Assembly: GCA_017798145.1 (NCBI GenBank)
Contig: CP059069.1
Coordinates: 2,589,226-2,653,225 of the forward strand
DNA length: 64,000 bases
Direction: 5' to 3'
Origin: Akkermansiaceae bacterium
GTDB taxonomy: Bacteria > Verrucomicrobiota > Verrucomicrobiia > Verrucomicrobiales > Akkermansiaceae
Shown piece by piece: positions 1 to 10,426 of the stretch. The notes under the pieces were generated by a model. The model did not search any database. It was not told where the DNA came from and worked only from the letters and a program-made list of their open reading frames with translations. A program made the translations under genes and the position numbers. Within the stretch, counting starts at the first letter, position 1, and each line of letters opens with the position of its first letter.

Positions 1-230
1 CATGCAGCTGCAACCGTAACAACAGCACGCGGCTTAGGGAAGCAAACGTGAGCGCGGGATTCGATCTCTCGCATCATTCCCGGAGACCGCAACTCAGGAA
101 AGCGCTTCCCGCGTTTTCTTCGGCAGCGAGACGAACACGGTGTCGCAGGAATGCACGGTGGCCTTGTCAGGCGGAGCCTCTTTCACGTTCTTGCTTGTGC
201 GAGCTGGTGCAGGAAGGATGGTATGTAGGC

Positions 231-1067
231 ATGAACCAGTCACTCATAGCGGTATCCCTTTCGGCTGCATTGTTCGCGGGCTCCGCCCGGGCGGAGGAGA
301 AGGCGCAACCGCCCGCCGCAGGCCTTGTCCTCGATCTCGATGCCTCCAAGGGTGTCGTGCTTGAGGATGGCAATCGGGCGGCTGCATGGAAAAACCAGGC
401 GCCGGCCCATCCGGGGATGGTTTTCGTGAAGCGGGACGAGGGCAGGGAAGTGGCGGGCAGCGGGCGCCCTTCCCTGGAAACATCGGACGGGAGGGCGGCT
501 CTCGTTTTCCGCCAGCAGGAACTCGTCGCCATGGACGAGGATGCCTTCGACGGCCTCACCACGGGCAAGGGTCACACCTGGATCGCCGTCATCTCCGTGA
601 TGGAACAGCGCGTCGGGCTCAAAGACGTGAATTCGTTTTTCGGAAACCTCCGCAACGGGGGAATGTACGAGGGCATCTGGGGTTGCCTCGACGACGACAA
701 CACCGTCTGGTGGGGAGCGAGGAACGGGAAATCCTTCGGGCGCTTCGATAAGAACAACCCCAAGCTCTCCGGCCCGATGCTGGAGAAGGGGAAATTTCAT
801 GTCATCGCCGGGCGCATGGATGCCGGCACAGGCACCGTGAAACTCTCGCTCTTCGTGAACTCCCCGACCGCAGTGGCCACCGCGGATTTCCCCGTCGATC
901 CCGCGGCGAACCCGTCCCGGATGGCCGTCGGCCAGGAACGCGATGCCATCGAGCACCCCGGCAAGGAATCCTTCGACGGCGCCATCTCCCGTCTGCTGAT
1001 CTGGGAAAGGCCGCTCGGCGATGCGGAGCTGGCCGCTGCGATGGCCGCGCTCGGCACGGGCCGCTGA
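231..1067 (+). CDS. Secreted LamG/concanavalin-like domain protein
   Basis: A 278-residue protein with an N-terminal signal peptide (hydrophobic core SLIAVSLSAALFAGSARA, then charged residues), so probably exported. The rest resembles a LamG/concanavalin-A-like beta-sandwich: it opens with LVLDLDASKGV, has the central VGLKDVNSFFGN stretch, and closes with FDGAISRLLIWERPLGDAE, the usual last strands of this fold. Such domains bind carbohydrate or act as adhesion modules; no catalytic motif is seen. The reading frame is open upstream to base 48, but ATG 231 is preferred because the signal peptide starts there and AGGAAGG lies 13 bases upstream. The 230 bases before it hold no supported gene. 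Confidence 0.7.
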   Translation: MNQSLIAVSLSAALFAGSARAEEKAQPPAAGLVLDLDASKGVVLEDGNRAAAWKNQAPAHPGMVFVKRDEGREVAGSGRPSLETSDGRAALVFRQQELVAMDEDAFDGLTTGKGHTWIAVISVMEQRVGLKDVNSFFGNLRNGGMYEGIWGCLDDDNTVWWGARNGKSFGRFDKNNPKLSGPMLEKGKFHVIAGRMDAGTGTVKLSLFVNSPTAVATADFPVDPAANPSRMAVGQERDAIEHPGKESFDGAISRLLIWERPLGDAELAAAMAALGTGR

Positions 1068-1121
1068 GGGATCGCGGAGAAAGTTCGCATCACCGCGTAA
1101 AACCCTGATAGCCTCGCGCGG

Positions 1122-1826
1122 ATGAAACTGGTGAAACTTTTGGCAAACCTCGGCTACGGCTCGCGCAAGGAGGCGGACAGGCTGATCCGCAGCGGGGCGG
1201 TGACGGATCGCGAGGGAAACATCCTCGGCGCCAAGGATTTTCCAGGCGCGGAGAAGGTCCTGGTGGCGGGGGAGGCGCTCGATCCGCAGGCGCCGCTCTT
1301 GATCGCGCTCAACAAGCCCGCCGGCTTCACATGCAGCACCGAGGATCCCGGCGATACGGTCTATGATCTGCTGCCGCCCAGGTTTTCCAAGCGGAACCCG
1401 GGGCTCAACCCCGTCGGCCGCCTCGACAAGGACACCACCGGGCTGCTGCTGATGAGCGATGACGGGAAATTCCTCCACCAGGTCATACACCCGAAGTCCG
1501 GCTGCCTGAAAGTCTATCACGCCGTTCTGGACAGGCCGCTTTCCGGGAGCGAGGGCGAACGCTTCGGCTCCGGCGAGCTGCTGCTTGAAAGCGATGCGAA
1601 GCCGCTGCTCCCGGCGGGCTTCGAGGCGCTTGGTGAAAGGGAGGCGCTGGTCACCTTGCACGAAGGCCGATACCACCAGGTGCGGCGCATGTTCGCCGCC
1701 GTGGGGAACCATGTGCTAGCCCTCAAGCGGATTTCCATAGGTGGGCTCAAGCTGCCGGAGGAACTCGCGGAAGGTGAGTGGCGCCCGCTTTCCCCGGAGG
1801 AAAAAGCCGCGATCTTCGGCAAATGA
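1122..1826 (+). CDS. rsuA: RsuA-family 16S rRNA pseudouridine synthase
   Basis: Converts a uridine in rRNA to pseudouridine; the closest match is the RsuA type acting on 16S rRNA position 516. The 234 residues show an N-terminal S4-like RNA-binding segment (about 1-50, MKLVKLLANLGYGSRKEAD) and the catalytic core with GRLDKDTTGLLL, in which D102 is the expected catalytic aspartate, followed by KVYHAVLD and the RYHQVRRMF motif. Length matches the family. It stands alone on the plus strand, 55 bases after the secreted protein. A second, RluB-like paralogue lies at 10647-11348. The RsuA versus RluE/F assignment rests on overall pattern and is less certain than the family. Confidence 0.88.
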   Translation: MKLVKLLANLGYGSRKEADRLIRSGAVTDREGNILGAKDFPGAEKVLVAGEALDPQAPLLIALNKPAGFTCSTEDPGDTVYDLLPPRFSKRNPGLNPVGRLDKDTTGLLLMSDDGKFLHQVIHPKSGCLKVYHAVLDRPLSGSEGERFGSGELLLESDAKPLLPAGFEALGEREALVTLHEGRYHQVRRMFAAVGNHVLALKRISIGGLKLPEELAEGEWRPLSPEEKAAIFGK

Positions 1827-1861
1827 CCGGAGACTCGCACTTTGCGGCCACCCGGAAAAAG

Positions 1862-1934
<73 letters not shown>

Positions 1935-2103
1935 TTTTCCTGCGCCGGGACGCGGGACAAGCTTTGACCGGGTCAACGGCCGGGTGCAAGGCCGAAGCTC
2001 GCTTAGTTCGGAGCGGACGGCTCATGCCGGGCGGGTGGCCGCGATGTCGTGTGCTTGCCGTCTCTGGAGAGGGCCGGACGCACGGGGGGTATCTGGGGCG
2101 GAT

Positions 2104-2508
2104 TCAATCGGTCGCCCGGTTCCTCTCGTCCACCTGGCCGTTGAGCGTGCAGAAATCGTAGATCCAGCCGAGGCCGAAGAGTCCGCCGGTGAGGAGCCAG
2201 AGGATGCCGGTGGGGATTTTCCCGAGGTAGAAGCGGTGAATGCCCAGGAGGCCTAGGAAAAGCTGGAGCAGCCAGGCTGCCGAATAATCGTATTTGCCCG
2301 CCGCGTATCTGCCCGCCGCCTGCCTTTCCATGGAGGGGATGAGGAAAAGATCCACGATCCAGCCGATTAGCAGCAAGCCGCCGGTGAGCATCCAGAGGAT
2401 GCCGGTGGCGGGCTTCCCGTAGTAGAAGCGGTGGATCCCGATGAATCCGAAGACCCACATGATGTATCCTAGACCGGTGCTGTGGGTTGGCGCTTTGGCA
2501 TCTGGCAT
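2104..2508 (-). CDS. Tandem TM2-domain membrane protein
   Basis: A 134-residue inner-membrane protein made of two TM2 domains in tandem. Each has a hydrophobic helix, the signature GIHRFYxGK, then a second helix beginning GILWxLTGG. The copies run about 12-62 (GFIGIHRFYYGK) and 74-122 (GLLGIHRFYLGK), giving four membrane segments. TM2 proteins usually carry a single copy; function is generally unknown. The near identity of the halves points to internal duplication. It lies just downstream of rlmN on the same strand, separated by about 36 bases from the restored rlmN stop. Confidence 0.8.
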   Translation of the reverse strand: MPDAKAPTHSTGLGYIMWVFGFIGIHRFYYGKPATGILWMLTGGLLLIGWIVDLFLIPSMERQAAGRYAAGKYDYSAAWLLQLFLGLLGIHRFYLGKIPTGILWLLTGGLFGLGWIYDFCTLNGQVDERNRATD

Positions 2509-2544
2509 GCCCCCAGGATAGGAATAGCCCGGGCGGGTGCGATC

Positions 2545-3631
2545 CTAAAAATCGCTGCGTCCCCCGGCTTTCCGCAGCCTGTCCGCCTTGAGCATCCCGC
2601 AACCCGCCGCCACGTCGATGCCTCGGCGCTGTCGGAAGGTGCAGGGAATGCCGGCGGCGCGGAGGGTCTCCTGGAAACGGAGCCCGGATGAACTACTACG
2701 TCCCTCGTAGCTTCATGGTGGGGTTGAGCGGGATCAGGTTCACATGGCTCTCAATGCCGTCCAGCAGGGCCGCAAGCCGCCGGGCGGTTTCCACCGTATC
2801 GTTTTTCCCGGCGATGAGCGTCCATTCGAAGAAGATCTTCTTGCCGGTGGTCTCTCCATAGGTGCGGCAGGCGGCGATGAGCGTTTCCAGATCCCATTTT
2901 TTGCTCGCCGGGACGAGCGCGGAGCGTTCCTCCTCGGTGGAGCCGTGAAGGCTGACGGCGAGACGATAGGGGCGATTTTCCTCCGCCATGCGAAGGATGT
3001 TCGGGACATAGCCCACCGTGCTGACCGCGATCCTCGACGGGCCGATGGAGCAGCCGCCGGTGTGGGAGACGATGTCCATCGCTTTCATCACCGCATCGTA
3101 GTTGTGCAGCGGCTCACCCATGCCCATGAGGACGAGGTTGCGGAGGCGGCGGTGCGGATGGCTCGCGGCAAGGGCGCGGCGCACGTGCAACACCTGGGCG
3201 ACGATCTCGCCGACGGTGAGGTGGCGGACAAAACCCATCTGCCCGGTGGCGCAGAATACGCAACCCATCGCGCAGCCTGCCTGCGAGCTGACACAGGCGG
3301 TGAAGCGGTTTTCATATCCCATCAGCACGGTTTCGATCACCTGGCCGTCGGCAAGTTTCAGCAGGAACTTCCGCGTCAGCCCATCGCTGCTGGCGATCTC
3401 GTCCACCTGCTCCGGGAGGTCGATGAAATGGGATTTGCCGTCGCCCAGATTGGCGGCAACCCATCTCGCGAGGGGAGGTGAGTGGGTGACGGAGGATGGA
3501 TCCGGGATCGCCTTGCGGTGCATGTTTCCCCAAAGCTCCTTGGCATGGTGGGCGCGAATGCCATCCTTGCAGAGCAGATCCGCGAGCTCGCCAAAACCGA
3601 GCCCCAGCAGCGAGGTTCCAGAAATCTTCAC
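2545..3631 (-). pseudogene. rlmN: RlmN, 23S rRNA/tRNA adenine-C2 methyltransferase, frameshifted
   Basis: A radical-SAM methyltransferase that methylates A2503 of 23S rRNA and A37 of some tRNAs. The open frame from GTG 3631 encodes CxxxCxxC (CAMGCVFCATG) and runs to VNLIPLNPTMKLRGT, then stops at 2696. The next frame continues as SSGLRFQETL, then FRQRRGIDVAAGCGML, and stops at 2545. That tail contains the C-terminal cysteine that forms the methylated intermediate, so the open frame alone would be inactive. Removing one base near 2698-2704 restores a 361-residue protein of normal length. The start overlaps the upstream OmpA-type gene by four bases. With no other decay, a sequence error is the simplest reading. 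Confidence 0.85.
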
Positions 3632-4878
3632 GGCTCGACTGGCAGGGCGCGGGGCGGGGGCGGTTCTTCCACCGGCTGCGCCCGCAGTATGGCGGGTGGC
3701 TCCGGGACAGGCATTGCCCTCGGCGGGGCGGGGACATTCGGCTTGATCAGGATCGCCTTGGGCGGAACCGTCTCCTCCTCCACTGGCCTTGCCTTCGGGG
3801 TCACCTTGATCGGCTGGTCGGTGGGCGGGGTTTTTCTCATGCGGATTTCCACCCGGCGGTTCGGCGCCTGGGCATCCGCATCGCCTCCCGCCACGAGCGG
3901 CTGGGTTTTCCCGAAGCCGCGCGTGATGATGCGCTCGGGATTCATGCGCATGGACTCGACGAGATACGTTTTCACCGCCTCCGCACGCTGTTGGGAGAGG
4001 ATGATGTTCGCCTCGTCCCCGCCGATGAGATCGGTGTGCCCCTCGATCCAGCAGTAGAGGGAGGGGTTCCTGTCCATGAGGAGCGCGAGCTTCATCAGGC
4101 CGACCTTTGCGCTATCGCGCAGTTCCGCGCGGCCGAACTCGAAGAGCAGGTCGCTGGGCAGTAGGGTTTTCTTGGAAAGGAGAAGGTTGGGCGGGAGGTC
4201 GAGGAGCTGGTCGAGGGACTCGATGCCATCGAGCTTGCCATTGTCCACAAGGCCGTTGTTGCCTTGCTTGATGAGTTCGTCGGTGAAGGATTTCAGCTCC
4301 GTGTCGTCCACGTTCACCGCGCCGGGATCGACCGTGATCTGGCCCAGTGCGGCCGGGCTCAGCTCGGTCTCCATGCGGCCCAGCTCCGGGAGGTCTGAGC
4401 TGATCTCGAAATCCGAGGAAAGCTTGGTGTCGGGTGCATCCAGCTCTCCCTCGGCGAGGGGGTTGGACATTTTCAGGGCGTATTCGGGATCGGTGATGCT
4501 AGGCGCGATGTCGATTTCCACATCCTCCGGCAGCAACTCGAGGAGATCGACCTCCTCCAGCAGGGCTGCGGATTCCGCGGGCGGGGTGATGCTTTCCTCC
4601 GGCGGCAGGGCAAGCTCCGGCTCATAGGGCTTCACCTCCACCTGCCGGACATTGATCGGCCCCGTGGAAAGATCCTCCGCCACGGAAATGCCGAGCGCGA
4701 CCTTGACGTGATCCAGGGCGAAGAAGACCAATACATGCAGCAGTATGGATACCAGCATGGCCGCCGTCGCCCAGCGCCCCAGATGTTCCGGCCCCGGCAA
4801 ACGATAGCCGCCGGTATCGCGCATGTCGCTCCAGCGATAGTCCTGCTCCATGCCATCCATGATAAGCCATGGATTCAT
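3628..4878 (-). CDS. OmpA-family cell-envelope protein with N-terminal membrane anchor
   Basis: A peptidoglycan-associated envelope protein. An N-terminal membrane helix (WATAAMLVSILLHVLVFFAL) is followed by a long acidic, proline-rich linker. An OmpA C-terminal domain starts at LLPSDLLFEFGRAELRDSAKVGL and contains the binding signature GHTDLIGGDEANIILSQQRAEAVKTYL and NRRVEIRMRK. A proline-rich tail with four or more RALPVEP-like repeats follows. The single anchor plus OmpA domain resembles MotB or TonB/TolA-type architecture rather than a beta-barrel porin. The frame is open to ATG 4920; ATG 4878 is chosen as a compromise, neither has a clear ribosome site. Its stop overlaps the rlmN start. 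Confidence 0.75.
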   Translation of the reverse strand: MNPWLIMDGMEQDYRWSDMRDTGGYRLPGPEHLGRWATAAMLVSILLHVLVFFALDHVKVALGISVAEDLSTGPINVRQVEVKPYEPELALPPEESITPPAESAALLEEVDLLELLPEDVEIDIAPSITDPEYALKMSNPLAEGELDAPDTKLSSDFEISSDLPELGRMETELSPAALGQITVDPGAVNVDDTELKSFTDELIKQGNNGLVDNGKLDGIESLDQLLDLPPNLLLSKKTLLPSDLLFEFGRAELRDSAKVGLMKLALLMDRNPSLYCWIEGHTDLIGGDEANIILSQQRAEAVKTYLVESMRMNPERIITRGFGKTQPLVAGGDADAQAPNRRVEIRMRKTPPTDQPIKVTPKARPVEEETVPPKAILIKPNVPAPPRAMPVPEPPAILRAQPVEEPPPPRALPVEP

Positions 4879-4958
4879 GCTGGCAATCCCGGAAAAAACC
4901 GCATATGCGGGGCACGGCATTGAAAGTGCTTAGCCAACAACTCATCCCCGACATAATT

Positions 4959-5231
4959 ATGCCTGCGAAGAAAACAACCAAGAAGGTGACGGCCAAGAAG
5001 GCCGCCGTGAAACCAGCCACAGCCAAGAAAACGCCTGCCAAAAAAACCGCCGTGAAGGCCGTTGCGAAAAAAGCCCCCGCGAAAAACGCGGTTGCCGAAA
5101 AGAAAGCCGCCCCATCCCTGGATGCCGTCGCAAAGGCAGCCTACCTGAATTACCGCCGTCGCATGGAGCTGGGGCTTCCCGGCGATGACGACAGCGACTG
5201 GCTTGAGGCCGAGCGCTCTCTCAAGGGCTGA
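4959..5231 (+). CDS. Lysine/alanine-rich histone-H1-like protein with DUF2934 domain
   Basis: A 90-residue basic protein in two parts. Residues 1-50 are a low-complexity histone-H1-like tail of repeated AKKTxAKKxA units, suited to binding DNA. Residues 55-90 (AKAAYLNYRRRMELGLPGDD then DWLEAERSL) match DUF2934, a short helical domain of unknown function common in soil bacteria. The frame is open to 4869, but ATG 4959 fits the start of the tail. It is divergent from the OmpA-type gene with about 80 bases between them. A second DUF2934-like protein is encoded at 58084-58485. Confidence 0.72.
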   Translation: MPAKKTTKKVTAKKAAVKPATAKKTPAKKTAVKAVAKKAPAKNAVAEKKAAPSLDAVAKAAYLNYRRRMELGLPGDDDSDWLEAERSLKG

Positions 5232-5451
5232 GGCCGCTTCCCCGGAAATTCCGGCCATCCCGCATTTAGCTGTTGTCATCCGGCGGCAAAGGTGGATAGT
5301 TCGGATATCTTGACAAAAAAGATGTCAGTCGGTCGCCTTCCGGTGACCCTGAAAACGCCGCAGACAGCCCTTCCTGCTGCCCTCACGGCCTCTCCCTTGG
5401 ATGTTTCCCCAAGGGATCCTCGTGCCCTCATCACCCGCCAACCCCTAACCA

Positions 5452-6984
5452 ATGAACCCCAGCATCGTGTCCATGCAACCCGCCCTGTTCGAAGAATCAC
5501 CCGCCGTTTCGGTCCCGAGAAAAACCCGGCGATCCTCCGCCGCCAGCAAGGCCATCGAGGAATTCGGCCTCAAGGCACCATCGAAGCAGGGAAAGAACTA
5601 CGTGCTCGACACCAATGTCCTCCTGCATGACCCCGCTTGCCTTGAGCGTTTCAAGGAAAACCACATCTGCATACTCGTCGATGTCCTCGCGGAGCTCGAC
5701 AAGTTCAAGGGCGAGCAATCCGAGCGCGGAGCGAACGCCCGCCGCGTGCACCGCCGGCTCACCGACATATTTGCTACTGCAAACGTAGTAACTGGAGGCG
5801 TTCCCACCGAGGGCGGGGGAACCATCCGCCTGGTCATCTACGATCCCTCCGCATGCCCGGACAACTCCGAGCAACTCAAGCAATTCTACCGGATTTTCCC
5901 CGACCGCGAGCGCGTCGATCACCGCATCCTCGCCGCCTGCTTCCTGCTCAAGCAATACAATCCGGACGGCCAGGTCGCTCTCGTCACCAAGGACATCAAC
6001 CTCCAGCTCAAGGCGCGCGCCGTCAGTATCGAGTGCCAGGACTACCTCAATGATAAGGTCGATGCCCGCGAGGTCTCGAACTACGATGTCCGCCGTGTCG
6101 AGGTCGATACCGCAGAGCTGCACCGCTTCGCCAGCAGCGGGGAGATCACGCTGGGGCCGGAGCGTTCTGCCGGGATCGCCACCAATGAATACGTCCTGCT
6201 CTCCTGCGGCGAGAAACAGACAATGCCCGCGCGCCTGCATTTCAGCGGCTGCTTCGTCCGGCTGAATATACCCGAAGTCCTGAAAATCCCCGACGGCCAG
6301 ACGCTCAAGCCGCTCAACCTCGGCCAGCGCTGCCTGATCGACGCCCTCCTCAACCCGGACATTTCCCTCGTCACCTGCTATGGACATGCGGGAACGGGAA
6401 AAACCCTGGTCGCCGTCGCCGCCGGACTGCATGAGATGTTCAACCGCAGATACAACGGCATCACCGTCAGCCGCCCGGTCGTCTCGATGGGGGATCAGCT
6501 CGGATTCCTGCCCGGCTCGCTCGATGAGAAGATGCGCCCCTGGCTCCAGCCCATCCATGATGCGCTCGACCTGCTGATGCGCCCCAACCTCCCGCTCGGC
6601 CCCAAGCGCAAGCAGGCCAAGCCCAACGCGGGCGGGCTGCCGCCGAAAAAGCCCTACGAGATGCTCATGGAGCAGGGGATCCTGGAAATCGAAGCCCTCT
6701 GCTACATCCGCGGCCGCTCGATCCCGAACCGCTTCTTCATCCTCGACGAGGCGCAGCAGCTTACCCCGCAGGAGGCGAAGACCATCGTCACCCGCATGTC
6801 GAGGGACTCGAAGCTGGTGCTCGTCGGAGATCCTGCGCAGATCGACAATCCCTACGTGGACAGCCGCAGCAACGGCCTGGTTTACACCCGCAACCGCCTC
6901 AAGGGCCAGCCATTCACAGCCCACGTTGCCTTGAACCGGGGAGAACGCTCAGAGCTTGCCGAGGCGGGGGCGCAGCTGATGTAA
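5452..6984 (+). CDS. PhoH-family protein with PIN domain (PhoH2/YlaK type)
   Basis: A cytoplasmic RNA-processing ATPase of the PIN-PhoH type; characterised PhoH2 proteins are RNA helicases with RNase activity. The PIN nuclease domain covers about 49-200, with acidic residues in YVLDTNVLLHD (D53) and DHRILAACF. The PhoH P-loop ATPase domain covers about 285-510, with Walker A GHAGTGKT (311-318) and Walker B RFFILDEAQQLTP. The 510-residue length suits the two-domain form. ATG 5452 is used; an internal methionine at codon 8 is also possible. It is the first of a plus-strand run toward cdd and mnmG. Confidence 0.9.
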   Translation: MNPSIVSMQPALFEESPAVSVPRKTRRSSAASKAIEEFGLKAPSKQGKNYVLDTNVLLHDPACLERFKENHICILVDVLAELDKFKGEQSERGANARRVHRRLTDIFATANVVTGGVPTEGGGTIRLVIYDPSACPDNSEQLKQFYRIFPDRERVDHRILAACFLLKQYNPDGQVALVTKDINLQLKARAVSIECQDYLNDKVDAREVSNYDVRRVEVDTAELHRFASSGEITLGPERSAGIATNEYVLLSCGEKQTMPARLHFSGCFVRLNIPEVLKIPDGQTLKPLNLGQRCLIDALLNPDISLVTCYGHAGTGKTLVAVAAGLHEMFNRRYNGITVSRPVVSMGDQLGFLPGSLDEKMRPWLQPIHDALDLLMRPNLPLGPKRKQAKPNAGGLPPKKPYEMLMEQGILEIEALCYIRGRSIPNRFFILDEAQQLTPQEAKTIVTRMSRDSKLVLVGDPAQIDNPYVDSRSNGLVYTRNRLKGQPFTAHVALNRGERSELAEAGAQLM

Positions 6985-7054
6985 AACTCCTTGGGATACC
7001 CGACCAGTGCCTGCCATCCGATTGTGGAGAGCCCACGCTGATACCTGATCATAG

Positions 7055-7468
<414 letters not shown>

Positions 7469-7469
7469 G

Positions 7470-7485
7470 TGTTCCACGTGGAACT
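7470..7485. promoter_or_regulatory. parS-like ParB binding site 1
   Basis: TGTTCCACGTGGAACT matches the TGTTCCACGTGGAACA form of the parS centromere at 15 of 16 positions and is an almost perfect palindrome. It lies between cdd and mnmG. ParB-parS sites cluster near chromosome origins, often close to the gid/mnmG region. No parA or parB gene is in the window. Confidence 0.75.
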
Positions 7486-7549
7486 TTTGGGTGCAATGGA
7501 GTCCGTGATTGCACCCGTAGGTAGCCGTGCTTAGGGTCGCGCCCCGCAG

Positions 7550-9448
7550 ATGTTCCGGTATCCGAAAGAGTATGATGTGATTGTGATTGGCGCCGGCCAT
7601 GCGGGTGTCGAGGCCGCCTTGGCGGCTTCACGCCTTGGTTCGCTAGTGGCCGTTCTTACACAGAATCTCGATACGATAGGCCAAATGTCATGCAACCCGG
7701 CCATCGGGGGGCTCGCCAAGGGACACATGGTTCGGGAAATCGATGCCTTGGGTGGTGCGATGGGGATCAACACCGATGCCACCGGCATCCAGTGGCGCAT
7801 GCTAAACGCCTCCAAGGGTCCCTCGGTCAGGGCGCCACGCACCCAGTGCGACAAGAAAGCCTACCAGTTTCGCATGAAGATGGAGATGGAGCGGGCGGAG
7901 GGGGTAGAGCTACACCAGGGGAATGTCGCCGAGCTCCTGGTGGATGGCGAAGACCGAATCACAGGCATACGCACCTCGCTGGGGATGGAGATTTGGGGAA
8001 AATCCGTGATCCTCAGCGCCGGGACTTTCATGCGTGGGCTGATGCACGTCGGCCTCAAGAATGAAAAAGGCGGCAGGATGGGGGACGCCACTTCGACGGT
8101 TTCCGATTCCCTCAAGCAACTCGGTTTCGAGGTCGAGCGATTCAAGACCGGTACCCCGTGCCGCCTGAATGGCCGGTCATTGGACTTTTCCAGATGCGAA
8201 CGGCAGGACGGGGACAGCCCGGTTCCTACGTTCAGCTTCATGGCGGATCGGATCGAAAAGGGCAGGGATGACATCTTCACCCTCAATCCTTGGGGTGACC
8301 CGACGTTCCACGTGGAACAAATCCCGTGCTGGATCACCTACACAAACCCGCAAACCCACGAAATCATCGCCGGTAACCTCGACCAATCGCCCATGTATTG
8401 CGGTGTGATCGAGGGGGTGGGCCCGCGCTATTGCCCGTCGATTGAGGACAAGGTGGTGCGTTTTGCAGAAAAGGAGCGACATCAGGTGTTCCTGGAGCCG
8501 GAGGGTCGGCACACGCTGGAGTACTACGTGAACGGGGTTTCCACCTCACTCCCCTATGAAGTTCAGCTGAATTTCCTCCGCACGATCCCAGGCTTGGAGA
8601 ACTGCGAGATCCTGCGTCCCGGCTATGCGGTGGAGTATGATTATTGCCCGCCGACCCAGCTCAAGCCGACCCTGGAAACGAAGCGGGTGGAAGGGCTGTA
8701 CTTCGCGGGCCAGATCAACGGCACATCCGGCTACGAGGAAGCGGCTGGGCAGGGACTGATCGCCGGAACCAACGCCGCACTGAAGGTGCAAGGGAAACCC
8801 GCCTTCGTGCTTGGGCGCGACGAGGCTTACCTTGGCGTTATGGTCGATGATCTCGTTATCAAGGGATGCACCGAGCCCTACCGGATGTTCACGAGCCGGG
8901 CGGAATACCGGCTCCTGCTTCGCCAGGACAATGCCGATCTGCGCCTTACGCCGAAGGCCGCCGAAATCGGGCTCGCCTCCGGGGAGCGGGTGAGTCGCGT
9001 CAAATCAAAAGCGTCTGATCTGGCGCGTGCCGATGATTTCGTCCGCCAAGCGGTCTTCGAAGGGCTCAAGCTGGATCATTGGTTCCGCCGCTCCGAGTCC
9101 CGTTGGGAAAATCTCCCCGCAGAGATTCGGAAAGAATTCCCCGATCATGTCTGGCCGCTCATCGAGACAGATTTCAAATACGAGGGGCACCTCGGCAGAC
9201 AGCAGCAGCAGATCGAACGCATGTCGCGGCAGGAGGGCAGGGGAATTCCCGAGGACATTGATTTCGCAACCATACCCGCGCTGAAGAAGGAAGCCCAACT
9301 CCGATTTTCGGAGATCCGCCCGCAGACCGTGGGGCAGGCGGGGCGTATCCCTGGCATCACCCCGGCGGATCTGGCGATCCTTGTGATCTGGCTCGAAAAG
9401 CGCAGCCGCACAGATGCGGATTCGCCTTTGTCCGATGCCAGCCCATGA
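7550..9448 (+). CDS. mnmG: MnmG (GidA), tRNA U34 modification FAD enzyme
   Basis: With MnmE, this FAD-dependent enzyme installs the carboxymethylaminomethyl group on wobble uridine 34 of tRNAs reading NNA/NNG codons. The 632-residue length is typical. Visible motifs are the N-terminal FAD fold [20 protein letters not shown], the GidA signatures [15 protein letters not shown] and [14 protein letters not shown], the segment containing [19 protein letters not shown], and the C-terminal helical domain with [15 protein letters not shown]. Codons for FHVEQ carry a second parS-like palindrome. The usual neighbour rsmG (gidB) is absent. Confidence 0.96.
   Translation: MFRYPKEYDVIVIGAGHAGVEAALAASRLGSLVAVLTQNLDTIGQMSCNPAIGGLAKGHMVREIDALGGAMGINTDATGIQWRMLNASKGPSVRAPRTQCDKKAYQFRMKMEMERAEGVELHQGNVAELLVDGEDRITGIRTSLGMEIWGKSVILSAGTFMRGLMHVGLKNEKGGRMGDATSTVSDSLKQLGFEVERFKTGTPCRLNGRSLDFSRCERQDGDSPVPTFSFMADRIEKGRDDIFTLNPWGDPTFHVEQIPCWITYTNPQTHEIIAGNLDQSPMYCGVIEGVGPRYCPSIEDKVVRFAEKERHQVFLEPEGRHTLEYYVNGVSTSLPYEVQLNFLRTIPGLENCEILRPGYAVEYDYCPPTQLKPTLETKRVEGLYFAGQINGTSGYEEAAGQGLIAGTNAALKVQGKPAFVLGRDEAYLGVMVDDLVIKGCTEPYRMFTSRAEYRLLLRQDNADLRLTPKAAEIGLASGERVSRVKSKASDLARADDFVRQAVFEGLKLDHWFRRSESRWENLPAEIRKEFPDHVWPLIETDFKYEGHLGRQQQQIERMSRQEGRGIPEDIDFATIPALKKEAQLRFSEIRPQTVGQAGRIPGITPADLAILVIWLEKRSRTDADSPLSDASP
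8304..8319. promoter_or_regulatory. parS-like ParB binding site 2, inside mnmG
   Basis: CGTTCCACGTGGAACA matches TGTTCCACGTGGAACA at 15 of 16 positions, 834 bases from site 1. It is embedded in coding sequence for the conserved [10 protein letters not shown] segment of MnmG, so protein constraint could contribute to the match. Confidence 0.65.
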
Positions 9449-9581
9449 GGTTGCGTTGGTTTCCGGGCGACGCAAGCGAAAGCAGCCCGGTGCACGGAGG
9501 CGGCGTTATCTACTGCATCCATAGTAGTTGTGGCGGAAATGTCCGGTTGCCCGGCGGCGCCAAACCTGCCATCAATGGTAA

Positions 9582-10316
9582 GTGGCCAAGACGAACCCGA
9601 TTTCCGCCAACCCATCCCTACTGCTCCTGATCGCCGCGAACCTGCTCCCGGTCGGCGGGGTTCTGCTCTGGGGATGGAGCGTTTTCGAGATCGTGGCGCT
9701 GTATTGGTTCGAGAACGTCATCATCGGCGCTTTCAATGTCCTGAAAATGCTCATGGCGGCTGGCGAACCCGCCGGGCATGGGGGAGGAACCCCAGGCGGG
9801 AGCGAGGAAATGCCGGGCTATCTGCGCAAGCCAGCCCAACGCGCGACTGGACACGGCATCAAGCTTTTCCTGATCCCGTTTTTCACCTTCCACTACGGGT
9901 TGTTCTGCTTCGTCCATGGCATGTTCGTATTCGTGCTGCTCGGAGGGTCGGAAGGCGGGATGGACATGAAACGAAGCCCTTCAGACGGCATCGGCGACAT
10001 GATCTCGGAAATTTCCCTGCGTGGCGGGAAATGGTTCGTGCTGGCCGTCATCATCAGCCACCTGTTCTCGTTTTTCGCCAACTTCATCGGGAAAGGCGAG
10101 TTCCGCAGGACGTCCGCACCGGCACTCATGCAGGCACCCTATGGGCGCATCGTGGTGCTGCACATCGCCATCCTTTTCGGCGCATTCGTCATCGCGTTCC
10201 TCGGCAGCCCGGTGTTCCTGCTCCTGCTGCTCATCGCCGGAAAAATCATCCTGGATGCAAAGCTACATCTCAAAAGCCACGGCAAGCCCGCCGAAACAAA
10301 GGGCAACCTTGCCTGA
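9582..10316 (+). CDS. DUF6498-like integral membrane protein
   Basis: A 244-residue protein with about six hydrophobic segments (LLLIAANLLPVGGVLLWGW, the FEIVALYWFENVIIG region, FLIPFFTFHYGLFCFVHG, WFVLAVIISHLFSFFANF, and a C-terminal pair from IVVLHIAILFGAFVIAFLG). The motif YWFENVIIGAFNVLKML followed by HYGLFCFVHG is the pattern of the DUF6498 family, whose function is unknown. GTG 9582 is the first in-frame start; there is no strong ribosome site. It follows mnmG after 133 bases. Confidence 0.65.
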   Translation: MAKTNPISANPSLLLLIAANLLPVGGVLLWGWSVFEIVALYWFENVIIGAFNVLKMLMAAGEPAGHGGGTPGGSEEMPGYLRKPAQRATGHGIKLFLIPFFTFHYGLFCFVHGMFVFVLLGGSEGGMDMKRSPSDGIGDMISEISLRGGKWFVLAVIISHLFSFFANFIGKGEFRRTSAPALMQAPYGRIVVLHIAILFGAFVIAFLGSPVFLLLLLIAGKIILDAKLHLKSHGKPAETKGNLA

Positions 10317-10426
10317 CTGCTTGGGTCGGCTTGCCATTTTTTCCAAAAAAACCCCCATTTTCGGATTGCCACGCAGCATGGAGCCGCCTAGTTTCCGCCC
10401 CCCAACCGTCCAACCCCGCTTCCACG

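Noticed and set aside
240..1712. 490-codon minus-strand open frame
   Set aside because: Antisense to both the secreted protein and rsuA; no domain pattern.
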